Assembly: GCF_905475345.1 (NCBI RefSeq)
Contig: NC_066598.1
Coordinates: forward strand, 1,596,001-1,660,000
DNA: 64,000 nt
Origin: Vespula vulgaris
Taxonomy: Eukaryota > Arthropoda > Insecta > Hymenoptera > Vespidae
Reading direction: 5' to 3'
Part shown: piece by piece, positions 25,091 through 33,642 of the stretch
How the letters are laid out: every line of letters begins with the position of its first letter
Numbering within the stretch: position 1 is the stretch's first letter
Made by a program: the position numbers and the translations under genes
The notes under the pieces: generated by a model
The model's input: the letters and a program-made list of their open reading frames with translations, nothing else
The model's database searches: none
Told to the model about the DNA's origin: nothing

Positions 25091-27780
25091 AACATTCTTA
25101 AAAATATTGTTAAAAAAAGTTGATTCTTATTAGTCATATTAGTAAAGAGTGGAAGATTAATTAAATTTTTACAATCATTAAAAATAGAATATAACACTTT
25201 TTATCGAATTTAATATTCCCATGTATATAAAAATATAGATTTGTTTTTCGATTTATCGATTACCGATTACACTCGTAAATTATTATTATTTATTCCCAAA
25301 GTTTCAATTATAATTTCCTGCGTATACGTTTGCGCGCGTGTATGTACGTCTATCGTATTGTCTCTTTTTTCTCTTTCTCATTTTTCCATCTCTCTCTCTC
25401 TCTCTCTTTTCTCACGAGGACTCGTTTATGGTTGTGGCTAATTACCGTAATTGGCCTCCGCCGTTGTAACGCGTAAGAGCACTCGCGTCTTTGGCCGACG
25501 CGAAACTCCTAGAATACGCAAACTTCGCTCGAGATATATTTTCTTTTCTTCATTCTTTTCCTTATTCTTCTTCTTTTTCCTTCGTCTTCTTCGTCTTCTT
25601 CTTCTTCTTCTTCTTTTTTCTTTTTTTTCTTCTCCTTTTTCTTTTTCCTTCTCTTTTCTTTAATATTCTTTTCTGTTGTCCCCCTCTTTCCGTTTCTTTC
25701 AGGCGGGAAATAATTTTTTATCGTCAACGTCGATTCCGGCGAGACGCGATCGACGTCGAACAAATTTACAAATCTCAAATCAATCTCTACTCGTAAGATA
25801 TTCTCAAAATTCATTTGTACAAATTTATTCGTAATCATATTGCAATGATTTGAGTTAGGAGCCTGTTAAAAGAGAGAGAGAGAAAAAAAAAGTTCGAAAA
25901 TTTTATTGTAAAGAACTCTCGATATATCTGAAAATGTTCATTGGATTTAAGAGAGAGAGAAAAAAAAAGAAAAAATCGTTGGATTCATTTTAATGGACGA
26001 TCTGTTAATTAATTAATTCTCGATTAATTCGTTCAATAAATACATACATACATACATACATACACATACATATATATATATATCATCTTGACCAAACGTC
26101 AAACTTTTCATAATATTCGCATATCCTTTGAGAATCAGCCTGTAAAAAGTAACAAAGTAGTTATCGAGGAGCTAAAAAGAGGAAACAAAAATATCGAGGA
26201 AAAAATGATAATAAACGAAGAAACTAAAAAATTAGCTTAAAACGAATTAGTCGAAAGGAGTTTTGTGCGTATTAAACGAGGGGTTGAACCAACGGTGGGG
26301 TGTGAGAGAGCACACACCTGTGAGAATTTCCACTGGCGTGACTCTCGTTCAGCTTCGTCGATGTCTTTCCAGAGGGTAGCTTTTCTTTAAGGTTCTTTTT
26401 TTTTCTTTCTTTTTTTTTCTTCTTCCTCCTCCTCTCCTTTTCTTCTTCTTCATCTTCTTCTTCTTCTTCTTCTCTTTCCTTCTCTTTTCTTACTTTTCTT
26501 TCTTTACGAGTTTTTTACATTACTTTACCCAACTCTCTCTCTCTCTCTCTCTCTCTCTCATTCTTTCTGTCGTAATTGCCAGCATGCTCGCGAAGAAGGT
26601 AACAAAGTTCTCGTAAGATGTCTTAGGAAAGGGTGAGAGGAGGAGGAGAAAGAGTAGAAGGAGGAGGAAGGTAAAGGTCTGTCGTAGGTAATTTTATTCA
26701 GAAAGATTCTCTTTTTCGCTCGCTTTTAACAAACGCTCGAGGTGAACTCGAAAGAAAGACTGTGCGAATGGTTAGACGTTAAAGTTTTCGGCTCGTTAAA
26801 GAAACGTCCTGCATTTGTGTCGAGGCCAAAGCTATTAGCCAGGAGAAGAGCCTCTTTCGAATTAAAGATAAAAGTCAAATAAACGTCCTTCCGATTGGAT
26901 ATCGATAGCTGCGATATAATCGGACTGTATCGTCTTGAGAAAATTTTCCACGTTTCGTTTTATTTTTTATTTCTAACTATTTTCTTTCTTTTTTCTACGT
27001 TCTTTATTTATTTCTTTTGTATTTTTTTGTTATTTTATTATTTTATTTTACTTTATTTTTTTTTGAATCATTCATCTTGTGTTCGACCTGACGTCCAGTT
27101 TAATTTTAAAGTGGATTGGAGAGGTGGTTTTTTGTATATTAACAATGAGATTTCAAGGTACAAAATATTTTTAGGATATTGTCAATTATTACTGTTATGT
27201 GTATGTGTCGTTTACATTTTGATTTCTTTTTTTTTCTTTTTTAGCATTATCTGTATGTTTAGAATAATAATTTTTCGTTTATTAATTATAAGTCGTAGGA
27301 TAATGTTCTTTTTGATTTTTTCTCTTTCTATCTGTTCTTTTTTTTTTATAGGATGTGAAAGTGTATGATTGTTGTAATCGATAAGAGTGTCTTTTCTCTG
27401 ATAGATTAAGACGAATATACAGAATAATGTTCAATTTGTTGAAAAGCAGAGTGATGTAATTAAATCTCCATTGATCTCAATAATCTAATTACTTGATGAT
27501 TAGAATTTCGTTAGCGACAAGATCGATATATTTCATTATCTCCAAAATATATACTTAAAAAAATAGAGAAAAAAAAGAAACACGATACTTTCCTTTCCCT
27601 TCCAAGAAATATATTAATTCAGAATACCTTCGATTTAACTGTCCTATAATATAATAATTCCTGGAAAAATATATTTCACTTTTCGAATTAATTTCATACA
27701 AGAACAATAATCTTCGAACGTAAATCCTGAAAGTTGAAGATTTCTCGGTTAACCCTATATACACGTACGTATATACACGT
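24981..27780. other. Intronic region
   Basis: TA array (25048-25086), TTC-rich tracts (25565-25650, 26420-26480), TC array (26530-26560), and purine-rich unique sequence (26600-26680). 26890-27370 is T-rich with F/I/L-rich frames that I regard as non-coding. Confidence 0.55.
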
Positions 27781-27857
27781 GCGTACAAATACATACATAC
27801 ATACATACATACATACATACATACATACATACATACATACATACATACATACATACC
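27781..27857. repeat. CATA tetranucleotide array
   Basis: About 17 CATA units, 1.5 kb upstream of exon a. Smaller arrays of the same unit lie at 84-111, 10233-10262, 26038-26064 and, as TGTA, at 40187-40230. Confidence 0.95.
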
Positions 27858-27949
27858 TATAGATATATATGTATGTTTACTGAAGATAGAGAGAAAGAGA
27901 TGAAACGAGATCTGCTTTTTATTCCGCGGGAACGCGCTCAACTCTTCTC

Positions 27950-28113
27950 TCCTCCTCCTCCTCTTCCTCTTCTTCTTCTACTTCTTCTTGTTCGGCGCTT
28001 TCCAGCATCCGGCGTTCGTCGTCGTCATCGTCGTCGTCGTCGTCCTCGTCCTCTTCTTCTTCTTCTTCTTCTTCTTCTTCATCTTCGTCGTCTTCGTCGT
28101 CGTCGTCGTCTGA
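27950..28113. repeat. Compound TCC / TTC / TCG triplet array
   Basis: Runs of TCC, TTC and CGT triplets with short interruptions. The same class occurs at 19760-19835, 25565-25645, 35820-35915 and 49968-50027. Confidence 0.9.
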
Positions 28114-28205
28114 CAGGACTTGAGATTGACTCGTGCACGTTTCTATTCCGACCTTTCAGGATTCCATCGTGCATCCTTGTCGTCTTCGAACCAACGACGA
28201 CGTGA

Positions 28206-28215
<10 letters not shown>

Positions 28216-28243
<28 letters not shown>

Positions 28244-28286
28244 ATTTATTTCTTTCTTTCTTTCCTTCTTTCTTTCTTTCTTTCTC
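28216..28286. repeat. TTTC tetranucleotide array with flanking 8-bp inverted repeat
   Basis: TTTC array with TTTA interruptions. CGAGAAGC (28286-28293) at its end is the inverse of GCTTCTCG (28346-28353). Confidence 0.85.
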
Positions 28287-28389
28287 GAGAAGCACCAGCG
28301 CATCAACGAAGCAGACCACGAAGTTTATCTTACAGGAAGCGACGCGCTTCTCGGATTACTTTATGACGATCGCACGAATCACTTTCTGA

Positions 28390-29379
28390 CCCTACGCTCC
28401 CGCAGAACTCGTCTTACGGTCGTCGACCTTCTTTTTAATCCACTTTTCACTACCGACTCTCTCTCTGTATATACGTACGTATGTATCATTCACCTATACG
28501 TATATACCTACGTACGTAGTTTCTCCTACTTCGTGAAAATTCCATTTCTTGATCGTTTCCTTCTGGGTACCTACCTGTTCGAGGTTATCTAACTCTGATA
28601 AACAACTAAATTTTATAATTCGTTCTTCTCTTTTTTGACAATCGATCTTATTTATTTATTTATTTATTTTTTTCTTTTCTTTTTTTTTTTTTTTTAATCT
28701 TCTACAACTTTATTAATATACCTATTTACTTAGCTAACTACATAACTCAGCATCCGATCGTTCATTCTTAAAAATTGAATATTTTCTCGACTTGTCTGGA
28801 TGTAACTCTGCTAAACAACAAATTGAATGTATCTATGTTTCTTTTTCTTTGATATTCTCTACCTGTATATCAATCTTGGATCCGTCGATTGCTCAACGAA
28901 AACAATATCGTTCGATCTATCGATATATTAATGCAATGCATTTTTCTATGCTATACTAATCGTTTTCAGATATTCCATATATAGATCCTCCCCCTCACCC
29001 TAATCTCTCTGTAACGTTTATTATATATCATAAATATTATAATAAATAATGACAGATTATATCATAAGAGTACTTTTTTTTACTTAACATATCACGGATG
29101 GATCTCTTGATACGATTTTTTCATCAAAAAAAAAAAAAAAAAAAAATACCTAAAATATCAACATGTTTCTTATAGCTAAGAAAATTTAATCGATCTTTTC
29201 AACAGATCCTTGTACCTGATCGTTGATAGAATTATAAACGTAATCGCAGTTTGCGTAAAAGCAAGTATTTTATTTCAAGTGACAATAATTCTACTAATCG
29301 CAAGAATAAATTTCCGATGAAATAATTCATGTGATAAGATGATGTAATATCGTACTTTCGGTGTTGATCGGGGGTCCAG
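28390..29379 (+). other. Last kilobase of intron before exon a
   Basis: AT-rich unique sequence. Contains the palindrome CTACGTACGTAG (28508-28519), a T run (28675-28695), an A run (29127-29146), and no strong pyrimidine tract in the final 60 nt before the exon, which is unusual for this T-rich region. Confidence 0.6.
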
Positions 29380-29493
29380 GCAGATGTTCCCTCAAATGAA
29401 GTTCCGAGTTTCCGGTCTGGATGCCAAGGCCAAGTACATCCTCCTATTGGACATCGTTGCTGCTGATGACTACAGATACAAGTTTCACAACAG
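29380..29493 (+). CDS. omb: omb/bifid (TBX2/3-type) T-box exon, version a
   Basis: Internal coding exon of a T-box transcription factor, which acts in the nucleus as a sequence-specific, mainly repressive DNA-binding protein. It is 114 nt. Its first base completes a split codon, then 37 codons begin QMFPQMKFRVSGLD, pass through the L-L-L-D-I-V-A-A-D-D-Y motif and end at K-F-H-N; the last two bases (AG) start the next split codon. The run R-V-S-G-L-D to Y-I-L-L-x-D-I-V to R-Y-K-F-H-N is diagnostic of the TBX2/3 subfamily. The acceptor is the AG at 29378-29379, preceded by a poor pyrimidine tract that includes a GGGGG run; the donor is CAG/gtagag. With its first base G the upstream split codon reads xxG, an arginine if the upstream exon ends in AG or CG. 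This version matches my memory of Drosophila Omb (Q after GR, K-F-R-V, L-L-L-D, D-D-Y). It is probably an alternative to the exon at 30292. Partial: the first T-box exon is not seen in the window. Confidence 0.95.
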
Positions 29494-29528
29494 GTAGAGC
29501 TTTCGAGTTAGCTCGAAGAGACTTGGAG

Positions 29529-29601
29529 AGAAAGAGAGAGAGAGAGAGAACGAGAGAGAGAGAGAGAAAGAGAGGGAGAACGAGAGAGAGAGAGAGAGAG
29601 G
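29529..29601 (+). repeat. GA-rich microsatellite just after exon a
   Basis: Purine tract starting 36 nt after the version-a donor, interrupted by AACG. GA-rich RNA is a typical SR-protein target, so it could act in splicing (inference). Confidence 0.9.
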
Positions 29602-29784
29602 CTAAAAGAGAATAGAATTATTATCAACATTAATGACGACTGGTCTTAATGATCCTGATGAACGTCATTCATTCAAACACGTACATCATCATCTTTTTCA
29701 ATTGCTCTGAAACATTTACAATAAAAAAAAAAATCTCTTAAAAGTTCATTCATGTATACAGGTATCTCGTTCGTTAATTATCCC

Positions 29785-29822
29785 GAGAAGCTAACAACTT
29801 TTTTTCTGTTCGTTAGCTTCTT
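29785..29822 (+). other. Strong stem-loop between the alternative exons
   Basis: AGAAGCTAAC (29786-29795) is exactly complementary to GTTAGCTTCT (29812-29821), and a G:U pair (29785 with 29822) extends it to 11 pairs around a 16-nt T-rich loop. It lies 291 nt after the version-a donor and 470 nt before exon b. A GCATG motif follows directly. Role in exon choice is inference. Confidence 0.7.
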
Positions 29823-29823
29823 C

Positions 29824-29828
29824 GCATG
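29824..29828 (+). promoter_or_regulatory. GCATG motif (Rbfox-type) in the alternative-exon intron
   Basis: GCATG directly follows the stem-loop at 29785-29822. The same pentamer occurs at the start of exon b (30294-30298). GCATG is the core Rbfox target; a five-base match is weak on its own. Confidence 0.25.
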
Positions 29829-30010
29829 AAGCAACAAGGTAAACTGCAGCCTATTAAATTATTTTGCTAATAGAAAATTGCTTCTTTCGAGAACACTCGT
29901 GATATTCAGTTGATTATATTTTTTGTTAACTATGCGAGAGGATGCGATGGATAACAAAAAGGAAAATTCATCAGGATCTTTCGAGATGAGTTGTAACAGG
30001 TGTATGTGTG

Positions 30011-30042
30011 TGTGTGTATGTATATATATATACACACACACA
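30011..30042 (+). repeat. TG-TA-CA quasi-palindrome
   Basis: A run of TG dinucleotides passes through TA dinucleotides into CA dinucleotides, so the transcript can fold on itself; there is one A:C mismatch (30018 with 30035). Further TG and TA repeats follow to about 30084. UG repeats are known binding sites for CELF/Bruno-type splicing factors; the fold would hide them. Confidence 0.75.
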
Positions 30043-30161
30043 AATGTGTGTATGTGTGTATGTGTATGTGTGTATATATATATGTCGTTGATCAATGATG
30101 GAAGGCAAGAGAAAATAATACGAACGAAAGAACAAACGAACAAACGGATGAATTCATAAAA

Positions 30162-30202
30162 TGAAATGAAATGAAATGAAATGAAATGAAATGAAATGAA
30201 AT
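30162..30202 (+). repeat. GAAAT pentanucleotide repeat
   Basis: About eight tandem copies of a GAAAT-type pentamer, about 90 nt upstream of exon b. Confidence 0.9.
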
Positions 30203-30245
30203 AAACTAAAATATAAAGGAAGAAAGAGAACGGTGAACGGTAGAA

Positions 30246-30250
30246 CTAAT
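30246..30250 (+). promoter_or_regulatory. Probable branch point of exon b
   Basis: CTAAT matches the metazoan branch-point consensus. Its A at 30249 lies 42 nt before the last intron base, with a pyrimidine-rich tract between. No equally good site with a pyrimidine tract is visible before exon a. Confidence 0.5.
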
Positions 30251-30291
30251 TGACCTTGTCTTTCTTTTTGCGATTGCAAAATTGTTCGCAG

Positions 30292-30405
30292 ACGCATGTT
30301 TCCCGCGTATAAAGTGAGGGTGTCCGGGTTAGACAGGCAAGCTAGCTACATACTGCTAATGGACATCGTGGCATCGGACGAGTGCCGATATAAGTTTCAT
30401 AACAG
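30292..30405 (+). CDS. omb: omb/bifid T-box exon, version b (tandem alternative copy)
   Basis: Second copy of the same T-box segment: again 114 nt with the same entry phase (one base) and exit phase (two bases). It encodes RMFPAYKVRVSGLDR, then L-L-M-D-I-V-A-S-D-E-C and R-Y-K-F-H-N. Compared with version a, 26 of 37 residues are identical and 72 of 114 bases match by my hand count. The acceptor is strong: a CTAAT branch-point-like motif at 30246-30250, a pyrimidine tract, then ttcgcag at 30285-30291. The donor is AACAG/gtgata. No stop or frameshift is present, and 17 of the 26 shared residues use a different synonymous codon, so it is an old, maintained exon and not a recent copy or pseudogene. 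R-M-F-P, K-V-R-V, L-L-M-D and the C before R-Y-K-F are the residues I recall from vertebrate TBX2/TBX3. Most likely a mutually exclusive alternative to the exon at 29380, giving a T-box with altered binding or partner properties (inference). Confidence 0.94.
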
Positions 30406-30719
30406 GTGATAAAAAATATGGTGCCTTTAACGATCTTATAGATCCGTTAGATCTTATGGGAATAACGATACAAACGATCGTTTTGCCGATCCAATGGGAT
30501 CGTTCTATTCTTTTTTTCTAATTTTTTTTTTTTTTTTATATACACGTCTATTTTTTTTGTTCCTTTTTTTTTTGCTATTCTTTTTTTTCACTTTTTTTTT
30601 TCTTCCGCATACTTTTCAACCATGAAAAGAATATTTCATTCAGTATCGAAATTGTTAAGACTCTCCTTGAAAGTGTGTGAAGCGTGCTCTGCGAACAATT
30701 CCTCATACTCGTCGGATTA

Positions 30720-30748
30720 TTTATATTTATTTATTTATTTATTAATGA

Positions 30749-30786
<38 letters not shown>

Positions 30787-30812
30787 CGATTTATTTATTT
30801 ATTCGATTCATT
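30720..30812 (+). repeat. TTTA / TTGA tetranucleotide repeats
   Basis: Compound array: TTTA units, then about nine TTGA units (30748-30786), then TTTA again. Confidence 0.85.
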
Positions 30813-30936
30813 TATCTATTTGTTTAATCGAACGACGATATTTTGGTGATTTTTGAGTTTTCTCTTTTTTTCTTTTGGACAATGAGAATATGAGATAAAC
30901 GTTCCGTGAAAAAGGGATGTTCAATCGAAGAAAATA

Positions 30937-30940
<4 letters not shown>

Positions 30941-30987
<47 letters not shown>
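30941..30987 (+). repeat. ATT trinucleotide repeat
   Basis: About 15 uninterrupted ATT units within the intron before the common exon. Confidence 0.9.
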
Positions 30988-31977
30988 GTTAGAAGAGACA
31001 ACAGTGAGGGTGGCAAAAGGTTTTATGCAAAAAACAAGGTAGAATATTCAATTTCTCACGATATCACGCGAGGGCGTAACTTTCTGGGAAAATTCTTTCG
31101 ACTAGTATGGGGATCGCAACAAGCCTTCACATTGCTCGGGCCTCGAGTAGAGATGATGCCTCGCGATAACTACGAGAACGAAGAGTGGAAGGAAGGTAAT
31201 CGTAGAACAAAATTGTTTCCGTATCCTTTATCCCCATCACCATCCTCTGTTCTTCATCACCTCCCCCAAAAAATCTCCCAAAAAATAGAGGAAGAAAATG
31301 TATCTAAAAACAAATCTTTTTTTCTATTTTCTTTTTTTTTTTTTTTTTTTTCTTTAAATATATATAAATTATCCGATTTCAATAGAACACTCGCAGGATA
31401 AAACTGGTCAATTTCTCTTTCTTTTCTTTTCTTTTCTTTTTTTCTTTTGAAACAATTTTGAAATTTTGGGATATCAATAGCCGTAATAAAAGTATAATTG
31501 ACACGATAAGAATTACTAATCGTAATAAAATGAAAACGTAGGACCTGTCGTAATAAAGGAAAGTATCTTTTAGAATCTCGGTTTTTCAATTTCTTATTTT
31601 TTTTTTTTTTTATTCTTTTTACACGACCACCAACAAAACTGACATCTACCTGCGTTCGCTCTAACGAAAGAAAAGAAGCGAAAAAGAAACCATCGCCTCA
31701 TCCCTCGAAAAAAGAAAAGAAAAGAAAAGAAAAGAAAAAGAAAAAGAAAAAGAGAAAAAAGAAACAACATGACGGAAGGACGAGCGTGTAATTTCTATTT
31801 CCCGATTATCGCATTGTGTCCAAATATTTTCGGATGAAATTATTAGAAAGGATAATTATCGAATGATCCAACAACAAAAGAGACAACATAGAGTATAGGC
31901 AATAAACGTTCATTACGCTATGATTTAGGGTCAATAACGGGCTTGATCCATAGTAAAGTGAATAGTAGTGGTAGTTA

Positions 31978-32048
31978 GGGGGGATCAGGGGGATCAGGGG
32001 GATCAGGGGGATATTAGGGGGATATCAGGGAGATATCAGGGGGATCAG
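31978..32048 (+). repeat. G5-tract minisatellite, G-quadruplex candidate
   Basis: Seven tandem units of 9 bp (GGGGGATCA) or 11 bp (GGGGGATATCA and variants). Most have five or six consecutive Gs, with loops of 4-6 nt between tracts. It lies on the transcribed-sense strand in the intron upstream of the common T-box exon. Confidence 0.9.
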
Positions 32049-32119
32049 TTTGGTGGATGGATCCAAATCTTTTTATTGGAAGTGGCTCGCGCGAGTGCAC
32101 GTCCTTCTTCTTTCTTTCT

Positions 32120-32400
32120 CCTCATCCTCCTCCTCCTCCTCCTCCTCCTTCTCCTCCTTCTCGTAGTCTTCCTCCTTCTTCTTCTCCTCCTTTTCTAAAA
32201 GAAAAGTTCTCGCGAGGCGTCTCTCTTACACGGGCGGGCAATCGAAAGGCAGACCACAATGAACGATTACATCACGCCGCCGACCGCAGGCCACTTTGGA
32301 ACTTGTCGAACGAGTTCTCTTCTTCTTCTTCTTCTTCTTCTTCTACTTCTTCTTCTTCTTCTACTTCTTCTTCTTCTCCTTCTTCTCCTTCTTCTTCTTT
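32120..32400 (+). repeat. TCC and TTC triplet tracts around a CpG-rich island
   Basis: TCC-rich (32120-32175) and TTC/TAC-rich (32320-32400) arrays flank about 110 bp of CpG-rich unique sequence (32200-32310). Their open frames are poly-P/L and poly-S and are not genes. Confidence 0.8.
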
Positions 32401-33378
32401 TTGTTTTATAATATTTTTTTACTTTCTTTTTTGTTCCTCCGCTTCCTTCGGGTTACCTTCGCCCGAACGTCCTGACCCACCTGCGCGTGTGAGGACGATG
32501 AGACTTTGAAAAGTACTCGGTTAACGCCCACCATCTTTCCTCTTTTTTTTTTTCTTTCTTCTTCTTTTTCCCTTTTCGTTTCGTTTTTCTCCAAAAGAGA
32601 TCAGTTCCACATGATCCATTGTCGATCTTTCATTTAATTTATCCAGACGTACGGTTCCTTGTTTATACGCATTCGTATCAATCTTTTTTCCTAAAAGGAT
32701 TTATTAATATTTGATATAATTTTTTGTTCTCGTTTGTTTGTTTTTTTTTTTTTGTTTTATTTTTTTCGTGAATTTCTTTTCTCCTCCCTTAACGGAGTCC
32801 GATCCACGTATTGTTCCCTCGTATTTTTGCTTGCCGAGTTCCTATTATTCTATTTACGAATTAATTTTGATCCTTTTAATAGATTTCTAATAACTTCTTA
32901 CAACGTATTGTAATCTGGATAACATAAATAACAATGTTAAATATAACGATAATTGTAATAATGCAAATCTGTTCCAAGTGGTCTGTCTCTCGATTTAGAT
33001 ATCTCAGTAATTATAAATTCGTTAACGCCATATCGATGAAGATGGAAAGAAACGTTAAGTGCTTCGTCTTTGATCTAATTAATAATTAAGCATACATTCA
33101 ATCGATACAAATTAAAAAGCAAAAGAAATGGAATATATAACGATAGATATAATAAATATGATTAGTTCGAAGTACTTCAATGTCCAAGTATCGCGATTAA
33201 CGCAATCGATGAGGTGTTAATTAATATCGATAATTAATATTGATCGTTTCGCGAGATCTTTAGATCAGATTAATTCTAAATATCTCGCGAAAGATGCTAG
33301 ATAAAATCTTTGTAGCGTTTATTAACAATTTTTTCTTTTTTTTTTATTTTTCTGTTTGCTGTCGATCGTTTTCGACGG

Positions 33379-33387
33379 AGCAGCAGG
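33379..33387 (+). promoter_or_regulatory. Triple NAG acceptor of the common T-box exon
   Basis: Three AGs spaced 3 nt apart can each serve as acceptor without changing frame. The first gives H-N-S-S-R-W, the second H-N-S-R-W (the family standard), the third H-N-R-W, lacking the serine. Confidence 0.6.
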
Positions 33388-33537
33388 TGGATGGTAGCCG
33401 GTAAGGCTGATCCAGAAATGCCGAAGAGAATGTATATTCATCCGGATTCACCTAGCAGTGGCGAACAATGGATGCAGAAAGTCGTGAGCTTCCATAAACT
33501 CAAGCTCACGAACAACATCAGCGACAAGCACGGCTTT
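33384..33537 (+). CDS. omb: omb/bifid T-box exon, common downstream part
   Basis: Coding exon of 154 nt: one base completing the split codon (AG+C = Ser), then 51 codons from RWMVAGKADPEMPKR through M-Y-I-H-P-D-S-P and G-E-Q-W-M to the L-K-L-T-N-N-I-S-D-K-H-G-F end. This is the central T-box, nearly invariant in the TBX2/3 group. The donor TTT/gtaagt at 33538 is close to consensus and leaves phase 0, the position where vertebrate TBX2/3 genes also split the T-box before T-I-L-N-S-M. The acceptor is a triple NAG (AG at 33379-33380, 33382-33383 and 33385-33386). Only the middle choice gives the family-standard H-N-S-R-W. A long T-rich tract lies upstream (33330-33360). Joining either version a or b to this exon keeps the frame. 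The open frame continues past the donor into a TTAC repeat and is not coding there. Confidence 0.95.
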
Positions 33538-33567
33538 GTAAGTACTGTACGTAACGCCAACAAAACA

Positions 33568-33568
33568 A

Positions 33569-33619
<51 letters not shown>

Positions 33620-33642
33620 TTTACTTACTTACTTACTTACTA
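33568..33642 (+). repeat. TTAC tetranucleotide repeat next to the common exon donor
   Basis: About 18 TTAC units starting about 30 nt after the gtaagt donor. On the minus strand it reads as repeated GTAA(G), a string of donor-like sequences. Confidence 0.9.

Larger units (their letters stand above)
1..29379 (+). other. omb: Upstream omb intron or 5' flank (open at the window edge)
   Basis: Ends at the version-a acceptor. The preceding T-box exon, expected to end around the K-S-G-R motif, was not found, so most or all of this stretch is probably the upstream intron; alternative promoters could lie inside it. Content is simple repeats plus CpG-rich non-repetitive islands, described separately. 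Confidence 0.6.
29494..30291 (+). other. Intron between the two alternative T-box exons (798 nt)
   Basis: Runs from donor gtagag to acceptor ttcgcag. Contents in order: a GA-rich tract (29529-29601), non-repetitive sequence, an 11-bp stem-loop (29785-29822), a GCATG motif (29824-29828), a TG/TA/CA palindromic block (about 30001-30084), a GAAAT pentamer repeat (30162-30202), and the branch-point-like CTAAT (30246-30250). It is far too long for steric exclusion between a donor and a branch point, so if the exons are mutually exclusive another mechanism must enforce it. Confidence 0.85.
30406..33383 (+). other. Intron between T-box exon b and the common exon (2978 nt)
   Basis: No coding sequence recognised. 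It holds T-rich tracts (30510-30600), TTTA, TTGA and ATT repeats (30720-30990), a non-repetitive stretch at 31000-31260, TTTTC and AAAAG repeats (31416-31445, 31706-31755), a G5 minisatellite (31978-32048), and TCC/TTC triplet tracts (32120-32175, 32320-32400) around a CpG-rich island (32200-32310). Its 3' end carries a long T-rich tract before the triple-NAG acceptor. Confidence 0.8.

Noticed and set aside
31978..32048. Telomere-like G-rich repeat
   Set aside because: Unit GGGGGATCA is not TTAGG or a known telomere variant, and it lies in an intron.
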